DNA of 54,915 nucleotides from Actinomycetospora cinnamomea (GTDB lineage: Bacteria; Actinomycetota; Actinomycetes; Mycobacteriales; Pseudonocardiaceae). The notes under the pieces are model-generated. The model was given only the letters and a program-made list of their open reading frames with translations. It was not told the origin of the DNA and searched no databases. The stretch spans positions 1-54,915 of the forward strand of contig NZ_QEKW01000026.1 of the NCBI RefSeq assembly GCF_003096675.1. The letters are read 5' to 3'. The translations under genes were made by a program, and so were the position numbers. Positions 38,448 to 47,501 of the stretch are shown one piece after another (position 1 is the stretch's first letter; each line of letters opens with the position of its first letter).

Positions 38448-39071
38448 TCAACGACCCCTCGCGAGCGCGCCGAGCCCGGCGCCCCCGAGCTCGTCCGGCC
38501 CCACCGGGCGCCCGGAGACCGCGAGCAGGAGGGCCAGCGCGCTGCCGCGCACCTCCGGGCCGTCACCGATGGCGAGGTCGGCGTCGAGCGCCCGCAACCG
38601 CACACCCGCGACCTTCTCCTTCGCGCCGCCGAACGACGCCGACGTGCGGACCTGGAGACGCAGCGCCCGGACGACCGCCTCCGGCGGGTAGCGGTACGTG
38701 ATCCCCAGCGGGCGGCGGACGTCCTCGCCGTGCACGACCTCCTCGACGAGGCGGGTGTCGAGGGGCGCGGGTGGGGTCGAGGTGCGGGACGCCACCGCGG
38801 CGAGGCGCGCCAGGGTCTCCCGCGGTGCCGCCCCGCGCTCCCGGGCGACGCCGTGGGCGTTCAGCCGGTCGAAGTCGAACCCCGCCCGCGCCAGGCCCAC
38901 CACGAACCCGAGGCGGGTGGCGCGGGCGCCGTCCACGAGGTGGGCGACGACGTCGTGCACCGTCCACCCCTCGCAGAGGGAGGGTTCGGCGAAGCGCTCG
39001 TCCTCCACGCTCTCCAGGTCGCCGATCAGCGCCACGCGCTCCGCGTGCACCATCGGCCAGACATCGCCCAC
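38448..39071 (-). CDS. Maleylpyruvate isomerase/DinB-like mycothiol-type protein
   Basis: 207 residues. The N-terminal four-helix bundle contains ERFAEPSLCEGWTVHDVVAH and VVHGEDVRRPLG, typical of the mycothiol-dependent maleylpyruvate isomerase N-terminal family, with three metal-type histidines (HDVVAH, VVHGED). The C-terminal part is a small MDMPI_C-like domain. GTG at 39071 has GGAGG 6 nt upstream. Substrate unknown; such proteins use mycothiol or act in detoxification. Confidence 0.82.
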   Translation of the reverse strand: MGDVWPMVHAERVALIGDLESVEDERFAEPSLCEGWTVHDVVAHLVDGARATRLGFVVGLARAGFDFDRLNAHGVARERGAAPRETLARLAAVASRTSTPPAPLDTRLVEEVVHGEDVRRPLGITYRYPPEAVVRALRLQVRTSASFGGAKEKVAGVRLRALDADLAIGDGPEVRGSALALLLAVSGRPVGPDELGGAGLGALARGR

Positions 39072-39095
39072 GATCGCCCTCCCTGCTCCGGTCCG

Positions 39096-39620
39096 TCACC
39101 CGGTGGGACGGGCGGTCGCGCCCGGAATCATCGCGCCACGCTCGCCGGACGGCTCCGTCGCACGGTGGCGGCGGAGCTCGTGCACGTGCCGGCCGACGAC
39201 GGCCAGGGTCGCGGCGAGGAAGACCAGCTGCAGCGCGGTGCGCGGCACCAGCTGGTCGTCGAACCCCAGCGGGACCACGGTGAGGGCCTTGTGGACGTTG
39301 GCGGGGAACATCGCGACGAGCAGGACGCTGAGCCCGGCGGCGGCCCAGGGCGCGGTGCGCGACCAGAGCAGTCCCGCCGCCCCGGCCAGCTCCAGCACCC
39401 CCGTGACGGTGACCAACAGCGCCGGCGCCGGCAGGAACGGCGGCACCATGGCGATCAGCTCCGCCCGCTTCCCGACGAAGTGAGCCACGCCGGTCAGGAC
39501 GAACATGGCGGCCAGTCCACCCCGCAGGGCCGTCGGCCACGGCCTCAGCGGGCGCACCCCGAGGGCTCCGAGAGCCCACAGTGCGCCCGTGACCAGGACC
39601 AGGGTGATGAGCGGTTCCAT
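39096..39620 (-). CDS. DoxX-family membrane protein
   Basis: 174 residues with four or five hydrophobic helices. LRGGLAAMFVLTGVAHFVGK and FLPAPALLVTVTGVLELAGA match the DoxX pattern (Phe/His in helix one, Gly-x-Glu in helix two); PANVHKALTV follows. Divergent from the tetR gene. DoxX proteins help in thiol/redox stress at the membrane, or act with sulfur metabolism; the role here is unknown. The tail is Arg-rich. Confidence 0.85.
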   Translation of the reverse strand: MEPLITLVLVTGALWALGALGVRPLRPWPTALRGGLAAMFVLTGVAHFVGKRAELIAMVPPFLPAPALLVTVTGVLELAGAAGLLWSRTAPWAAAGLSVLLVAMFPANVHKALTVVPLGFDDQLVPRTALQLVFLAATLAVVGRHVHELRRHRATEPSGERGAMIPGATARPTG

Positions 39621-39713
39621 CGGGCACTCCTCCCGTACGGGAACTTGTCAGTGCCTAGTTTGTGCTCCCGCCCTGCATCTAGTCAACGGAAAGATGCGCG
39701 CTACGCTCGGGAG

Positions 39714-40295
39714 ATGGCGCCTGCTCGTCCGTACCACCACGGGGATCTGCGTCGCGCCGTGCTCGATGCGGCCATCGACGTCATCGCCGAGGCCGGCCCG
39801 GCCGCCATCAGCCTGCGCGACCTCGCCCGCCGGGCCGGGGTCTCGCACGCGGCGCCGGCGCACCACTTCGGGGACAAGGCCGGCCTGCTCACCGCGATCG
39901 CCGCCGAGGGGCAGGAGCTGCTGGCCGACCGGCTGCACGAGGCGCACCGCCGCAGCGGCGGTGACTTCCTCGAGGTCGGCGTGGCCTACGTGCGGTTCGC
40001 GGTCGAGCACCGCGCGCACTTCGAGATCATGTATCGCCCGGAGCTCCACCGCCCCGACGATCCCGCCGTCATCGCGGGTCGGACCCGCGCGGGGGCGGTC
40101 CTCTACCGGGGAGCGAGCGAGCGAGGGCCGGGGCGCAGCGCCGACGAGGTCCGGACGGCCGGGCTCGCCGCGTGGTCGCTCGTGCACGGGTTCGCGACGC
40201 TGTGGATCCACGGCGCGCTCCCCGAGGGCCTCGGCGACGACCCCGAGGCCGCGGCCCGCACGGTGGCCCGCCACCTGGGGGTCAGCCCAGGGTGA
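39714..40295 (+). CDS. TetR-family regulator (WHG C-terminal type)
   Basis: 193 residues. HTH: ISLRDLARRAGVSHAAPAHH (residues ~32-51) with FGDKAGLLTAI after it, the subtype with TetR_C_33/WHG ligand domain (FAVEHRAHFEIMYRPEL, then WSLVHGFATLWI). Divergent from doxX and a candidate to control it. The 3' end overlaps the convergent aldehyde dehydrogenase stop by 14 bp. Confidence 0.92.
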   Translation: MAPARPYHHGDLRRAVLDAAIDVIAEAGPAAISLRDLARRAGVSHAAPAHHFGDKAGLLTAIAAEGQELLADRLHEAHRRSGGDFLEVGVAYVRFAVEHRAHFEIMYRPELHRPDDPAVIAGRTRAGAVLYRGASERGPGRSADEVRTAGLAAWSLVHGFATLWIHGALPEGLGDDPEAAARTVARHLGVSPG

Positions 40296-41754
40296 AGGGG
40301 TCCCGTGTCCCCCCGGTGAGCTCCACCCACACCGCCTTGGTCTCCAGGTAGGCGTCGATCGCGGCGACGCCGTTCTCGCGGCCGAGCCCGGAGTCCTTGT
40401 AGCCGCCGAAGGGAACGCTGGGCGCGACGACGCGGTAGGCGTTGATCCACACCGTGCCGGCCTTGATCCGCGCCGCGACGCGGTGGGCGCGGTGCACGTC
40501 CTTGGTCCACACCGCGCCGGCGAGCCCGTACGGGGTGTCGTTGGCCAGTTTCACCGCCTCGTCCTCGTCGGTGAACGTCACCGCGGCGAGCACGGGGCCG
40601 AACACCTCCTCGCGGAAGACGGTGTCGGTGGGCTTGACCGAGAGCACCGTGGGCTGGACGAAGTAGCCGCCCAGCGACTCCTCCGACGACCCGCCGTACG
40701 CGACGGTGGCGCCCTCGTCGCGCGCCGTGGAGAGGTAGCCCAGGACCTTCTCGTACTGCGGGCCGTTGGCCACGGGGCCCATCTCGGTCTCGGGGTCGAA
40801 CGGGTCACCCAGCTTGATCTGCGACGCGCGCTCGGCCACGAGCCGCACGAGCTCGTCGTGGACGTCGGCGTGCACCACCAGTCGCGAGCCGGCCATGCAG
40901 GTCTGCCCGGTGGCGGCGAACACCCCGGCGACCAGCCCGTTGGCGGCGGCCTGCAGGTCGGCGTCGGCGAACACGACCTGGGGGGACTTGCCGCCGAGCT
41001 CGAGCGTCGCCGGGTTGAGGTTCTCGGCCGCGGCGGCGGCCACCTTCCGCCCGGTGGCCGTCGAGCCGGTGAAGGCGACCTTGTCGACGTCCGGGTGCGC
41101 GGCGAGGTGCGCCCCGACGGCACCGTCCTCCGAGGTCACCACGTTGACCACCCCCGCGGGCATCCCGGCCTGCGCGATGAGCTCGGCGAACCCGAGCGTC
41201 GAGCCGGGCGCGTGCTCGGACGGCTTGATCACCACGGTGCAGCCCGCGGCCAGGGCCGGCGCCACCTTCCAGCTCATCAGCAGCAGCGGCGAGTTCCAGG
41301 GCGTGATCGCGGCGACGACGCCGACCGGTTCGCGGCGGGTGTAGACGAGGTAGTTCGGGTTGGGGCTGGGGATCTGCGCGCCCTCGATCTTGTCGGCCAG
41401 CCCGGCGTAGTAGTGGTACCACCCGCCGAGGCCCTGCAGCTGCCCGAGCATCTCGCGGTAGAGCTTTCCCGAGTCGTTGACCTCGAGCCGCGCCAGGCGC
41501 TCGGCGTTCTCGGTGATCAGGTCGGCCAGCCGGCGCAGGCAGGCGGCGCGGGCGAACCCCGTCATCCGGCCCCACTCGCCGTCGAGCGCGGCGCGGGCGG
41601 CGGCCACGGCGGCGTCGATGTCCTCGGGGCCGCCGTCGGGGATGCTCGCCCAGGCCTGCCCCGTGTAGGGGTTGGTGGACGCGAAGGTGCGTCCGGACAG
41701 GGCACCGGTCGGCTCGCCGCCGACCAGCATCGACAACTGCTCCAGCTCGCTCAT
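40282..41754 (-). CDS. Aldehyde dehydrogenase (NAD(P)-dependent)
   Basis: 490 residues. NAD motif FTGSTATGRKVA, general base Glu in LELGGKSP, catalytic Cys in GQTCMAGSR, then EEVFGPV and the C-terminal VPFGGYKDSGLGRENG. Full length for the family. It resembles broad-range phenylacetaldehyde/betaine-aldehyde-like dehydrogenases; betaine aldehyde oxidation to glycine betaine would fit the catabolic island but lies 25 kb away, so the substrate is open. Confidence 0.92.
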   Translation of the reverse strand: MSELEQLSMLVGGEPTGALSGRTFASTNPYTGQAWASIPDGGPEDIDAAVAAARAALDGEWGRMTGFARAACLRRLADLITENAERLARLEVNDSGKLYREMLGQLQGLGGWYHYYAGLADKIEGAQIPSPNPNYLVYTRREPVGVVAAITPWNSPLLLMSWKVAPALAAGCTVVIKPSEHAPGSTLGFAELIAQAGMPAGVVNVVTSEDGAVGAHLAAHPDVDKVAFTGSTATGRKVAAAAAENLNPATLELGGKSPQVVFADADLQAAANGLVAGVFAATGQTCMAGSRLVVHADVHDELVRLVAERASQIKLGDPFDPETEMGPVANGPQYEKVLGYLSTARDEGATVAYGGSSEESLGGYFVQPTVLSVKPTDTVFREEVFGPVLAAVTFTDEDEAVKLANDTPYGLAGAVWTKDVHRAHRVAARIKAGTVWINAYRVVAPSVPFGGYKDSGLGRENGVAAIDAYLETKAVWVELTGGTRDPFTLG

Positions 41755-41994
41755 GGCCACCTGTTCCGCTCCGGGGGTGCACGGGACGGTGACCAGTGTG
41801 GCCCGGATCGCGCGGTAACGACGCGGTGACGACCCCGCGGCTGCAGGAACGCCCACAACCGACGGAGCCGCCCCGCCCGGCTGCGCTGGTGAACCGGAGC
41901 TCGGCGCGCTCGGGGCGCACCCCGGCACCGGCCACCCGACGACCACCGGACACGCAGCGTGCCCGGTCGGGGACGCCCGTGAACCCGCGCCGGC

Positions 41995-42702
41995 TCAGCC
42001 GTTCGCGGTCCTCTTGCCCGACTGCTCGCCGACCAGCCACCGGGCGACGTCGACGAGCTTGATGTTGGTCTCCTGCGAGCTGCGCACGAGACGCTGGAAG
42101 GCCTCGTCGTCGTCGACGCCGAAGCGCTCCATGAGGATGCCCTTGGCGGTGCCGATGACGTCGCGCGAGGCCACGGCCCGGTCGAGCTGGGCCGCCCGCT
42201 GGGCGCCCCGCAGCGCGAGCCCCGCCTGGTTCGCGAAGAGGGCACCGAGGATCCGGTCCTCCTCGCCGAAGGCGTGGGGGCGGCGGCTGAAGAGGTTGAG
42301 CGAGCCGGCCCGGGAGCCCTCGCTGTAGAGCTGGAAGGACAGCGAGCCGTGGACGTCGAGGTCGAGGGCCCGCTTCGCGAAGTGGGGCCAGTCGTCGAGG
42401 CGCTCGGAGAAGTCCTGGACGAGCACCATCTCATCGTCGTAGATCGACTCCACGCACGGGCCCTCGTTGTGCTCGGCCTGCACCTGGTCGAGCTCGTTGA
42501 CCACCTCGTCGGTGGTGGCCGGCGAGACGATCCTGCCGCGACCCTCGAGCAGGAGGACGCCCGCGAGGTCGGTGCCCGGTGACGTGTCCACGGCGGCGGT
42601 GAGGATGAGCTGCAGCACCTCGTCGACGTCCTCGGCGGAGGCGAACCGCCGTCCCGTGGTCAGGAACTCGCGCAGCCGCGCACCGTCCTCGGCGAACACC
42701 AT
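41995..42702 (-). CDS. GAF and ANTAR domain protein
   Basis: 235 residues from ATG 42702 (GAAGAG 8 nt upstream); GTG at 42711 is an alternative. The GAF sensor is about 15-165 (DLAGVLLLEGRGRIVSPATT, then FGEEDRILGALFANQAGLAL) and the ANTAR RNA-binding three-helix module about 175-228 (RDVIGTAKGILMERFGVDDD, AFQRLVRSSQETNIKLVDVA). ANTAR proteins bind tandem hexaloop RNA hairpins and prevent termination. No linked target hairpin pair was seen. Confidence 0.92.
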   Translation of the reverse strand: MVFAEDGARLREFLTTGRRFASAEDVDEVLQLILTAAVDTSPGTDLAGVLLLEGRGRIVSPATTDEVVNELDQVQAEHNEGPCVESIYDDEMVLVQDFSERLDDWPHFAKRALDLDVHGSLSFQLYSEGSRAGSLNLFSRRPHAFGEEDRILGALFANQAGLALRGAQRAAQLDRAVASRDVIGTAKGILMERFGVDDDEAFQRLVRSSQETNIKLVDVARWLVGEQSGKRTANG

Positions 42703-43133
42703 GCTCGTCACTCTTCCCCTGCCCGGAGCCTGGACGTGCGACCCTAACGGTGCCGTGCGTGCCGGGCCGACCCCGCATCGACGGCGTCACGTCCGCGTGT
42801 GGAGGACGGCTCGTGGCAGCCGCGCCATTACCTCGGAGGCCCTGGCCGCGCTGCGTGCTCGTGGGCCGGTGGCGCCACCCCGTTGGCCCGTTCGTCACCG
42901 CCGGCGACCGCCGCTCGCACCCTGTCTCGCCGTGGGCGTTTCGTCCGTCCTCCGGTGGCACACCCCCGGTCGCATCCGGTCGCGTCGAGCCCGCGGCGCC
43001 GCCGGAGGACCCCGCATCCGCGGGGAATCGACCCCGTCGCGAGCACGGGGAGCACCCCGAGATCACCACGGTGGTCGGGGCGTCCGGGCTCCGTGGGTCG
43101 ACGAAGCACACGATCCGCAAGGGAGCGTCGCCG
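42703..43133. other. Divergent intergenic region without supported gene
   Basis: 430 bases between the GAF-ANTAR gene and the PRC-barrel gene. Frames are open because of GC content, but none has family-like sequence. I see no clear promoter boxes, dyads over 8 bp or RNA gene. It must hold the promoters of both flanking genes. Confidence 0.4.
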
Positions 43134-43970
43134 ATGACGCAGACACGACCGGGCTGGGTGGAGTACCGGGGCCGCACCCTCCACGACACCCACGGCAGCA
43201 AGATCGGCCGCATCGTCGAGATCTACCTCGACCACGAGGGCGGGCAGGCCGAGTGGGCGCTGGTCCACACCGGCCTGCTCGGCACGAAGCAGACGTTCGT
43301 CCCGCTGCGCGGCGCGCAGGCCGAGGGCGACGACCTGCGCGCGGCCGTCGACAAGGACCAGGCGCAGCAGGCTCCCCACATCGACCCGGACACCGAGCTC
43401 TCCGAGCAGGACGAGCAGCGGCTGTTCGAGCACTACGACATCCCGTACACCACCGCCGGCTCCACCACCGCGCGCAGCGGGGACGGCGGCACCACCGATC
43501 AGGGGTCGTGGACCGGGCTCCAGCACGAGCAGGGCGCCGTGGGTCACGACACCTCGGGGCCGACCACGGACGAGGCGATGACCCGCTCCGAGGAGGAGCT
43601 GCGGGTCGGCACCCGCAGCGAGGAGCGCGGCCGCGCCCGGCTGCGCAAGTACGTGGTCACCGAGACCGAGACCCACACCGTGCCCGTCACGCGGGAGGAG
43701 GTGCGCGTCGAGCGCGAGCCGATCACCGAGTCCAACCGCGACGCCGCGACCGACGGGCCGGCGATCTCCGAGGAGGAGCACGAGGTCGTCCTGCACGAGG
43801 AGCGCCCCGTGGTCGGCAAGGAGACCGTGCCCAAGGAGCGCGTCCGGATGAGCAAGGACGTCGAGCGCGGCGAGGAGCAGGTCGCGGAGGACGTCCGCAA
43901 GGAGCAGATCGAGGCCGACGACAGCACCGTCACCGCCGACCGCGGTACGAGGGACACACCCGGCCGCTGA
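43134..43970 (+). CDS. PRC-barrel and DUF2382 domain stress protein
   Basis: 278 residues. The PRC-barrel is at about 8-75 (GRTLHDTHGSKIGRIVEIYL, WALVHTGLLGTKQTFVPL), an acidic linker follows, and DUF2382 covers about 155-270 (EEELRVGTRSEERGRARLRK, then EVVLHEERPVVGKETVPKER). The pairing is common in actinobacterial stress and desiccation proteins and in YsnF-like proteins. GGGAG lies 8 nt upstream of the ATG. Confidence 0.92.
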   Translation: MTQTRPGWVEYRGRTLHDTHGSKIGRIVEIYLDHEGGQAEWALVHTGLLGTKQTFVPLRGAQAEGDDLRAAVDKDQAQQAPHIDPDTELSEQDEQRLFEHYDIPYTTAGSTTARSGDGGTTDQGSWTGLQHEQGAVGHDTSGPTTDEAMTRSEEELRVGTRSEERGRARLRKYVVTETETHTVPVTREEVRVEREPITESNRDAATDGPAISEEEHEVVLHEERPVVGKETVPKERVRMSKDVERGEEQVAEDVRKEQIEADDSTVTADRGTRDTPGR

Positions 43971-44081
43971 CGCGGTCCGCGGGAGCCCACGCCACCCCGG
44001 CCGCGGGGCAGGTCCGCTTCGGCGGACGCCGCGGGTGGCGTGGGCCTCCGGGTGAATTCCCGGTGGCCTTTCTCTTCCGCG

Positions 44082-44108
44082 GTTTCGAAACACCCGCCGA
44101 TCGGGAAA
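44082..44108 (+). promoter_or_regulatory. Possible SigB/SigF-type stress promoter (GTTT-N17-GGGAAA)
   Basis: GTTT at 44082-44085 and GGGAAA at 44103-44108 with 17 bp between, close to the actinobacterial general-stress consensus GTTT-N14-17-GGGTAT. It lies 34 bp upstream of the TM-helix protein start, in a locally AT-richer stretch. Confidence 0.3.
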
Positions 44109-44141
44109 CGCCCGTTCCGGCCGAACGACCGAGGAGAATAG

Positions 44142-45071
44142 ATGCCCACCGCACCCGCACCCTCCGGTGGAGGGTTCAACATCCTGCAGTCGCTGCAGAA
44201 TGCGTTCACCACCTTCCTGAGCTACATCCCGAACGTGATCGGCGCCCTGCTGGTCCTGCTCATCGGCTACCTCATCGCCCGGTTGATCCGCGCGGGTATC
44301 AGCCGACTGCTGCGCAAGGTCCGCGTCGACGACAAGCTCACCCACGGCAAGGGCGGCGAATACGTCGCCCGCTTCTCCCCGCAGGGCAAGCCCTCCCAGC
44401 TCGTCGGGCTGGTCGTGCAGTACGTCCTGATGGTCTTCGTGATCGTCTCCGCGGTCGGCACCCTGAACATCCCCGCGGTCACCGGGTTCGTGACCCTGGT
44501 CCTGTCCTACCTGCCCAACGTGCTCGCCGCGCTGCTGATCTTCCTGGTCGCCGCGGCCGTCGCCGCCGCCGTCGGCGGGCTGGTGCAGCGCACCATGGGC
44601 GACACCCCCACCGGGCGCGTCGTGCGCTCGGCGGCCCCGACGCTGGTCATGGCCATCGCCGTGTTCATGATCCTCAACCAGCTCGGCATCGCCCCGGTCA
44701 TCGTCACCGCCACCTACATCGCCCTCATCGGCGCGGTCGCGCTCGGCTCCGCGCTGGCCTTCGGGCTCGGCGGCCGCGACGCCGCCGCCGACCTGGTCAA
44801 CTCCGGCTACCGCCGCGCCCAGCAGAACCGCGAGCAGGTCCGGCAGGACGTGCAGGTCGGGCGCGAGCGCGGCCAGGCCGAGGCCCAGCAGTACACCCAG
44901 CAGTACGCGCCGTCCGGCGGCCCGGGCGGCGCCCACGCCGCCGGCCCGAGCGAGCAGACCACGCGTGTCACCCAGCCGGGCGACCCGTACGGCGACCCCT
45001 ACGCGGACCCCTACGGCGGTGCCGACGCCCCGAGCGCCGCGCCGACGACGCGCGGGAACGGCCGACTCTGA
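44142..45071 (+). CDS. Conserved TM-helix (MscS-like) membrane protein
   Basis: 309 residues. The N-terminal half has repeated TM-helix units: PNVIGALLVLLIGYLIARLI followed by SRLLRKVRVDD, then PNVLAALLIFLVAAAVAAAV, and a third YIALIGAVALGSALAFGLGG followed by GGRDAA. These are the conserved TM_helix repeats of small mechanosensitive-channel-like proteins, without the cytoplasmic MscS beta domain. The C-terminal ~90 residues are a Gln/Tyr/Pro/Asp-rich hydrophilic tail. GAGGAG precedes the ATG. Likely an osmotic-stress membrane protein. Confidence 0.87.
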   Translation: MPTAPAPSGGGFNILQSLQNAFTTFLSYIPNVIGALLVLLIGYLIARLIRAGISRLLRKVRVDDKLTHGKGGEYVARFSPQGKPSQLVGLVVQYVLMVFVIVSAVGTLNIPAVTGFVTLVLSYLPNVLAALLIFLVAAAVAAAVGGLVQRTMGDTPTGRVVRSAAPTLVMAIAVFMILNQLGIAPVIVTATYIALIGAVALGSALAFGLGGRDAAADLVNSGYRRAQQNREQVRQDVQVGRERGQAEAQQYTQQYAPSGGPGGAHAAGPSEQTTRVTQPGDPYGDPYADPYGGADAPSAAPTTRGNGRL

Positions 45072-45104
45072 TCGCTGCCCTCCCCGGCGGGGAGGTGGGC
45101 CACG

Positions 45105-45142
45105 ACGACGCCCCGGCACCGAGATCGGTGCCGGGGCGTCGT
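45105..45142. terminator. Strong GC hairpin between convergent genes
   Basis: Perfect 18-bp arms around a 2-base centre (ACGACGCC...GGCGTCGT), 34 bp after the TM-helix gene stop, followed by TGTT. A smaller hairpin (CCTCCCCG/CGGGGAGG) lies at about 45080-45094 in front of it. The P450 gene ends on the other side, so it can serve both strands. Confidence 0.75.
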
Positions 45143-45267
45143 TGTTCCCGGCCGGGTCCGCGGGACGCTGCGCCGAGGTCGTCGTTCCGCGCACTGAATG
45201 TCCGGCGAAATGCGCGGACACCATTTTCCTCGTCAGCCTCGAGGCACCCCTCAGCGGGTTGACGGGA

Positions 45268-46485
45268 TCAGGAAGCCAGGTGCAACCGCACCGGCAGCGA
45301 CTCCCAGGCGCGCAGGGTGTTGTTGTGGTGGCGCGTCGGCTCTCCGGCGGGCTCGAGGCGCTCGACCCGGCGCGTCAGCGCGGCGAACAGCGCCTCGGCC
45401 TCGAGCCGGGCGACGTGCTGGCCGACGCACTGGTGGATTCCCATCCCGAAGCCGACGTGCCCGGGGGGGTCACGGTCGAGGTCGTAGGCGTCCGGGGCGT
45501 CCCAGTGCCGCGGGTCCCGGTTGGCGGCACCGAGCAGCATCAGGATCTTGTGGCCCTCGGGGACGACGGCGCCGCCGATCGGCACGTCGACGTCGGCGGT
45601 GCGGAAGAACGTCTGCACCGGCGACTCCCAGCGCACCGCCTCGTCGAAGGCCACCCGGGCGCGGTCCGGCCGGGCGCGCAGGCGCTCCCACTGCGCGGGG
45701 TGGGTCGCCAGCGCGGCGAGGCAGGCGCCGAGGCCGTGCACGGTGGTGTCCACCCCCGCGGTCAGCAGCGAGCGCACGATCAGCGGCGCCTGCGCCGGGG
45801 TGATGTCGCCCCGGTCGGACGCCGCCCAGATCGCCGCGCCGAATCCGTCGTCGGTGAGCACGTCGCGGGCGCACTGCGCGGCCACCCACGCCGAGAGCTC
45901 GGCGACCCGCGGCGCGCCCTTGGCCACGAGGTCGTTGGCCGGCCCGAACGCGTTGAACGCGTGGTCGCCGTAGGGCAGGAGGTTCTCGCGGCCCTCGGCG
46001 GGCAGGCCGACGGCGTCGGGGAACACGCGCAGCGGGAACGCCTCGGCCAGGTCGGCGATCGCGTCGAGCTCGACGACGCGGCCGGCGCCGTCGAGCAGCC
46101 CGGCGACGAGGTCCTCGGCGTCGGCGAACCATTGTGCGCGCAGCCGGCGCAGCGCCCGCGGCGACAGGATCGGGGCGAGGACGGCGCGCGGCGCGTCGTG
46201 GTGGGGCGGGTCGGCCTCGAGCAGCAGCGACGGCGGGCGCCACGGCTCGGAGTAGCGGAAGTTCGACAGGCCCACCCCGGCGCTCGAGGGGAAGCGCTGC
46301 CAGTCGACCAGCGCCGCGCGGACCTCGGCGTAGCGGGCCACGGCGTAGAGGTCGTAGCGCGGCAGCCACACCAGCGGGCCCGCGTCCCGCAGCGCGCCCT
46401 GCATCGGCAGCGGGTCGGCGAGGACCTCGTGGGAGAACGGGTCGACGTCGACGGTGGGGATCGTCGACGGCGCGGTGGCGGTCAT
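45268..46485 (-). CDS. Cytochrome P450
   Basis: 405 residues. The I-helix is LLTAGVDTTVHGLGACL, the ExxR-like helix FDEAVRWESPVQ, and the haem loop FGMGIHQCVG with Cys353. It resembles CYP199-type enzymes that demethylate or hydroxylate aromatic acids such as 4-methoxybenzoate (family resemblance only). It starts 10 nt after the reductase gene with GAGGAGGAGCG before the ATG and is clearly cotranscribed with it. Confidence 0.92.
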   Translation of the reverse strand: MTATAPSTIPTVDVDPFSHEVLADPLPMQGALRDAGPLVWLPRYDLYAVARYAEVRAALVDWQRFPSSAGVGLSNFRYSEPWRPPSLLLEADPPHHDAPRAVLAPILSPRALRRLRAQWFADAEDLVAGLLDGAGRVVELDAIADLAEAFPLRVFPDAVGLPAEGRENLLPYGDHAFNAFGPANDLVAKGAPRVAELSAWVAAQCARDVLTDDGFGAAIWAASDRGDITPAQAPLIVRSLLTAGVDTTVHGLGACLAALATHPAQWERLRARPDRARVAFDEAVRWESPVQTFFRTADVDVPIGGAVVPEGHKILMLLGAANRDPRHWDAPDAYDLDRDPPGHVGFGMGIHQCVGQHVARLEAEALFAALTRRVERLEPAGEPTRHHNNTLRAWESLPVRLHLAS

Positions 46486-46495
46486 CGCTCCTCCT

Positions 46496-47434
46496 CTACA
46501 GGTCGAGCACGAGGCGGTCGGTGCACGACCGGGACACGCACGGGAACATGCAGTCGCCCGCGGCGCGCTCGTGGTCGGCGAGCAGCGTGTCGCGGTGGTC
46601 GGGCACGCCCGCCAGCACGGTGGTCTCGCACGTGCCGCAGACGCCCTGCTCGCACGAGGACAGGGTGGTCGCCCCGGCGCGCCGCGCGGCCTCGAGCACG
46701 GAGAGCTGCGGGGTCACGGTCACCGTGGTCCCCGTGCGCGCGAGCTCGACCTCGAACGGCTCGTCGCGCACCGGGGCGCCGAGCTCGGCGGCGGCGAAGC
46801 GCTCGGTGCGCAGGCGGTGCGGCGGCCGGTGCGCCGTCGCGTCCTCGACGGCGGCGAGCAGCGGCCCGGGTCCGCAGCAGTAGACGACGGTGTCGTCGCG
46901 CGCCCCGCCCAGCCACGCGGCCAGCGGCAGCAGGCCGGCCTCGTCCTGCGGGTGCAGGTGCACGCGATCGCCGTAGTGGGCGAGGTCGTCGAGGAACGCC
47001 ATCGAGCGCCGGCTGCGCCCGCCGTAGAGCAGCGCCCAGTCGGCACCGACCAGGTCGGCCTGGTGCACCATCGGCAGCAGCGGCGTGATCCCGATGCCGC
47101 CGGCGACGAACAGGTAGCGCGTCGAGGGGACCATCGCGAAGTCGTTGCGCGGCCCGCCGAACGCCACGACGTCGCCCACGGCGAGCTCGTCGTGCACGTA
47201 CGCCGAGCCGCCGCGGCCGTCGACCTCGCGCAGCACGCCGATGCGGTAGGTGTGGGCGTCCCAGCGGTCGCCGCACAGCGAGTACTGCCGGGTCGCGCCC
47301 GTGGGCAGGGTGACGTCGATGTGCGCGCCGGGCGCCCAGTCGGGCAGGCGCCCGCCGTCGGGCCGAGCCAGGGCCAGGGTGACGACCCCCTCGGCCGCGA
47401 CGGCCTTGTCCACCACCGTCAGCTGGTCGCCCAC
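46496..47434 (-). CDS. Phthalate-dioxygenase-reductase-type (VanB-like) FMN/[2Fe-2S] oxidoreductase
   Basis: 312 residues. The order is flavin domain (RQYSLCGD), NAD domain (LFVAGGIGITPLLPM, VYCCGPGPLL) and C-terminal plant-type ferredoxin domain (SCEQGVCGTCETTVLAG, then a fourth Cys in GDCMFPC). It carries electrons from NAD(P)H through FMN and the cluster. The GTG at 47434 has GGGAGG 5 nt upstream. Next to a P450 rather than a Rieske oxygenase it probably is the single-component reductase for that P450, an uncommon pairing. Confidence 0.92.
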   Translation of the reverse strand: MGDQLTVVDKAVAAEGVVTLALARPDGGRLPDWAPGAHIDVTLPTGATRQYSLCGDRWDAHTYRIGVLREVDGRGGSAYVHDELAVGDVVAFGGPRNDFAMVPSTRYLFVAGGIGITPLLPMVHQADLVGADWALLYGGRSRRSMAFLDDLAHYGDRVHLHPQDEAGLLPLAAWLGGARDDTVVYCCGPGPLLAAVEDATAHRPPHRLRTERFAAAELGAPVRDEPFEVELARTGTTVTVTPQLSVLEAARRAGATTLSSCEQGVCGTCETTVLAGVPDHRDTLLADHERAAGDCMFPCVSRSCTDRLVLDL

Positions 47435-47501
47435 GTCCGCCTCCCCGCTCGCGTCACGCGGTGAGCATGCGAAGCGCCGGGCCACGGGCGGAACGGCGTT
47501 C

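Noticed and set aside
39643..39710. CTAGT/CTAGTCAA words between doxX and tetR as a TetR operator
   Set aside because: Words are direct rather than clearly inverted, and no dyad longer than 4-5 bp was found.
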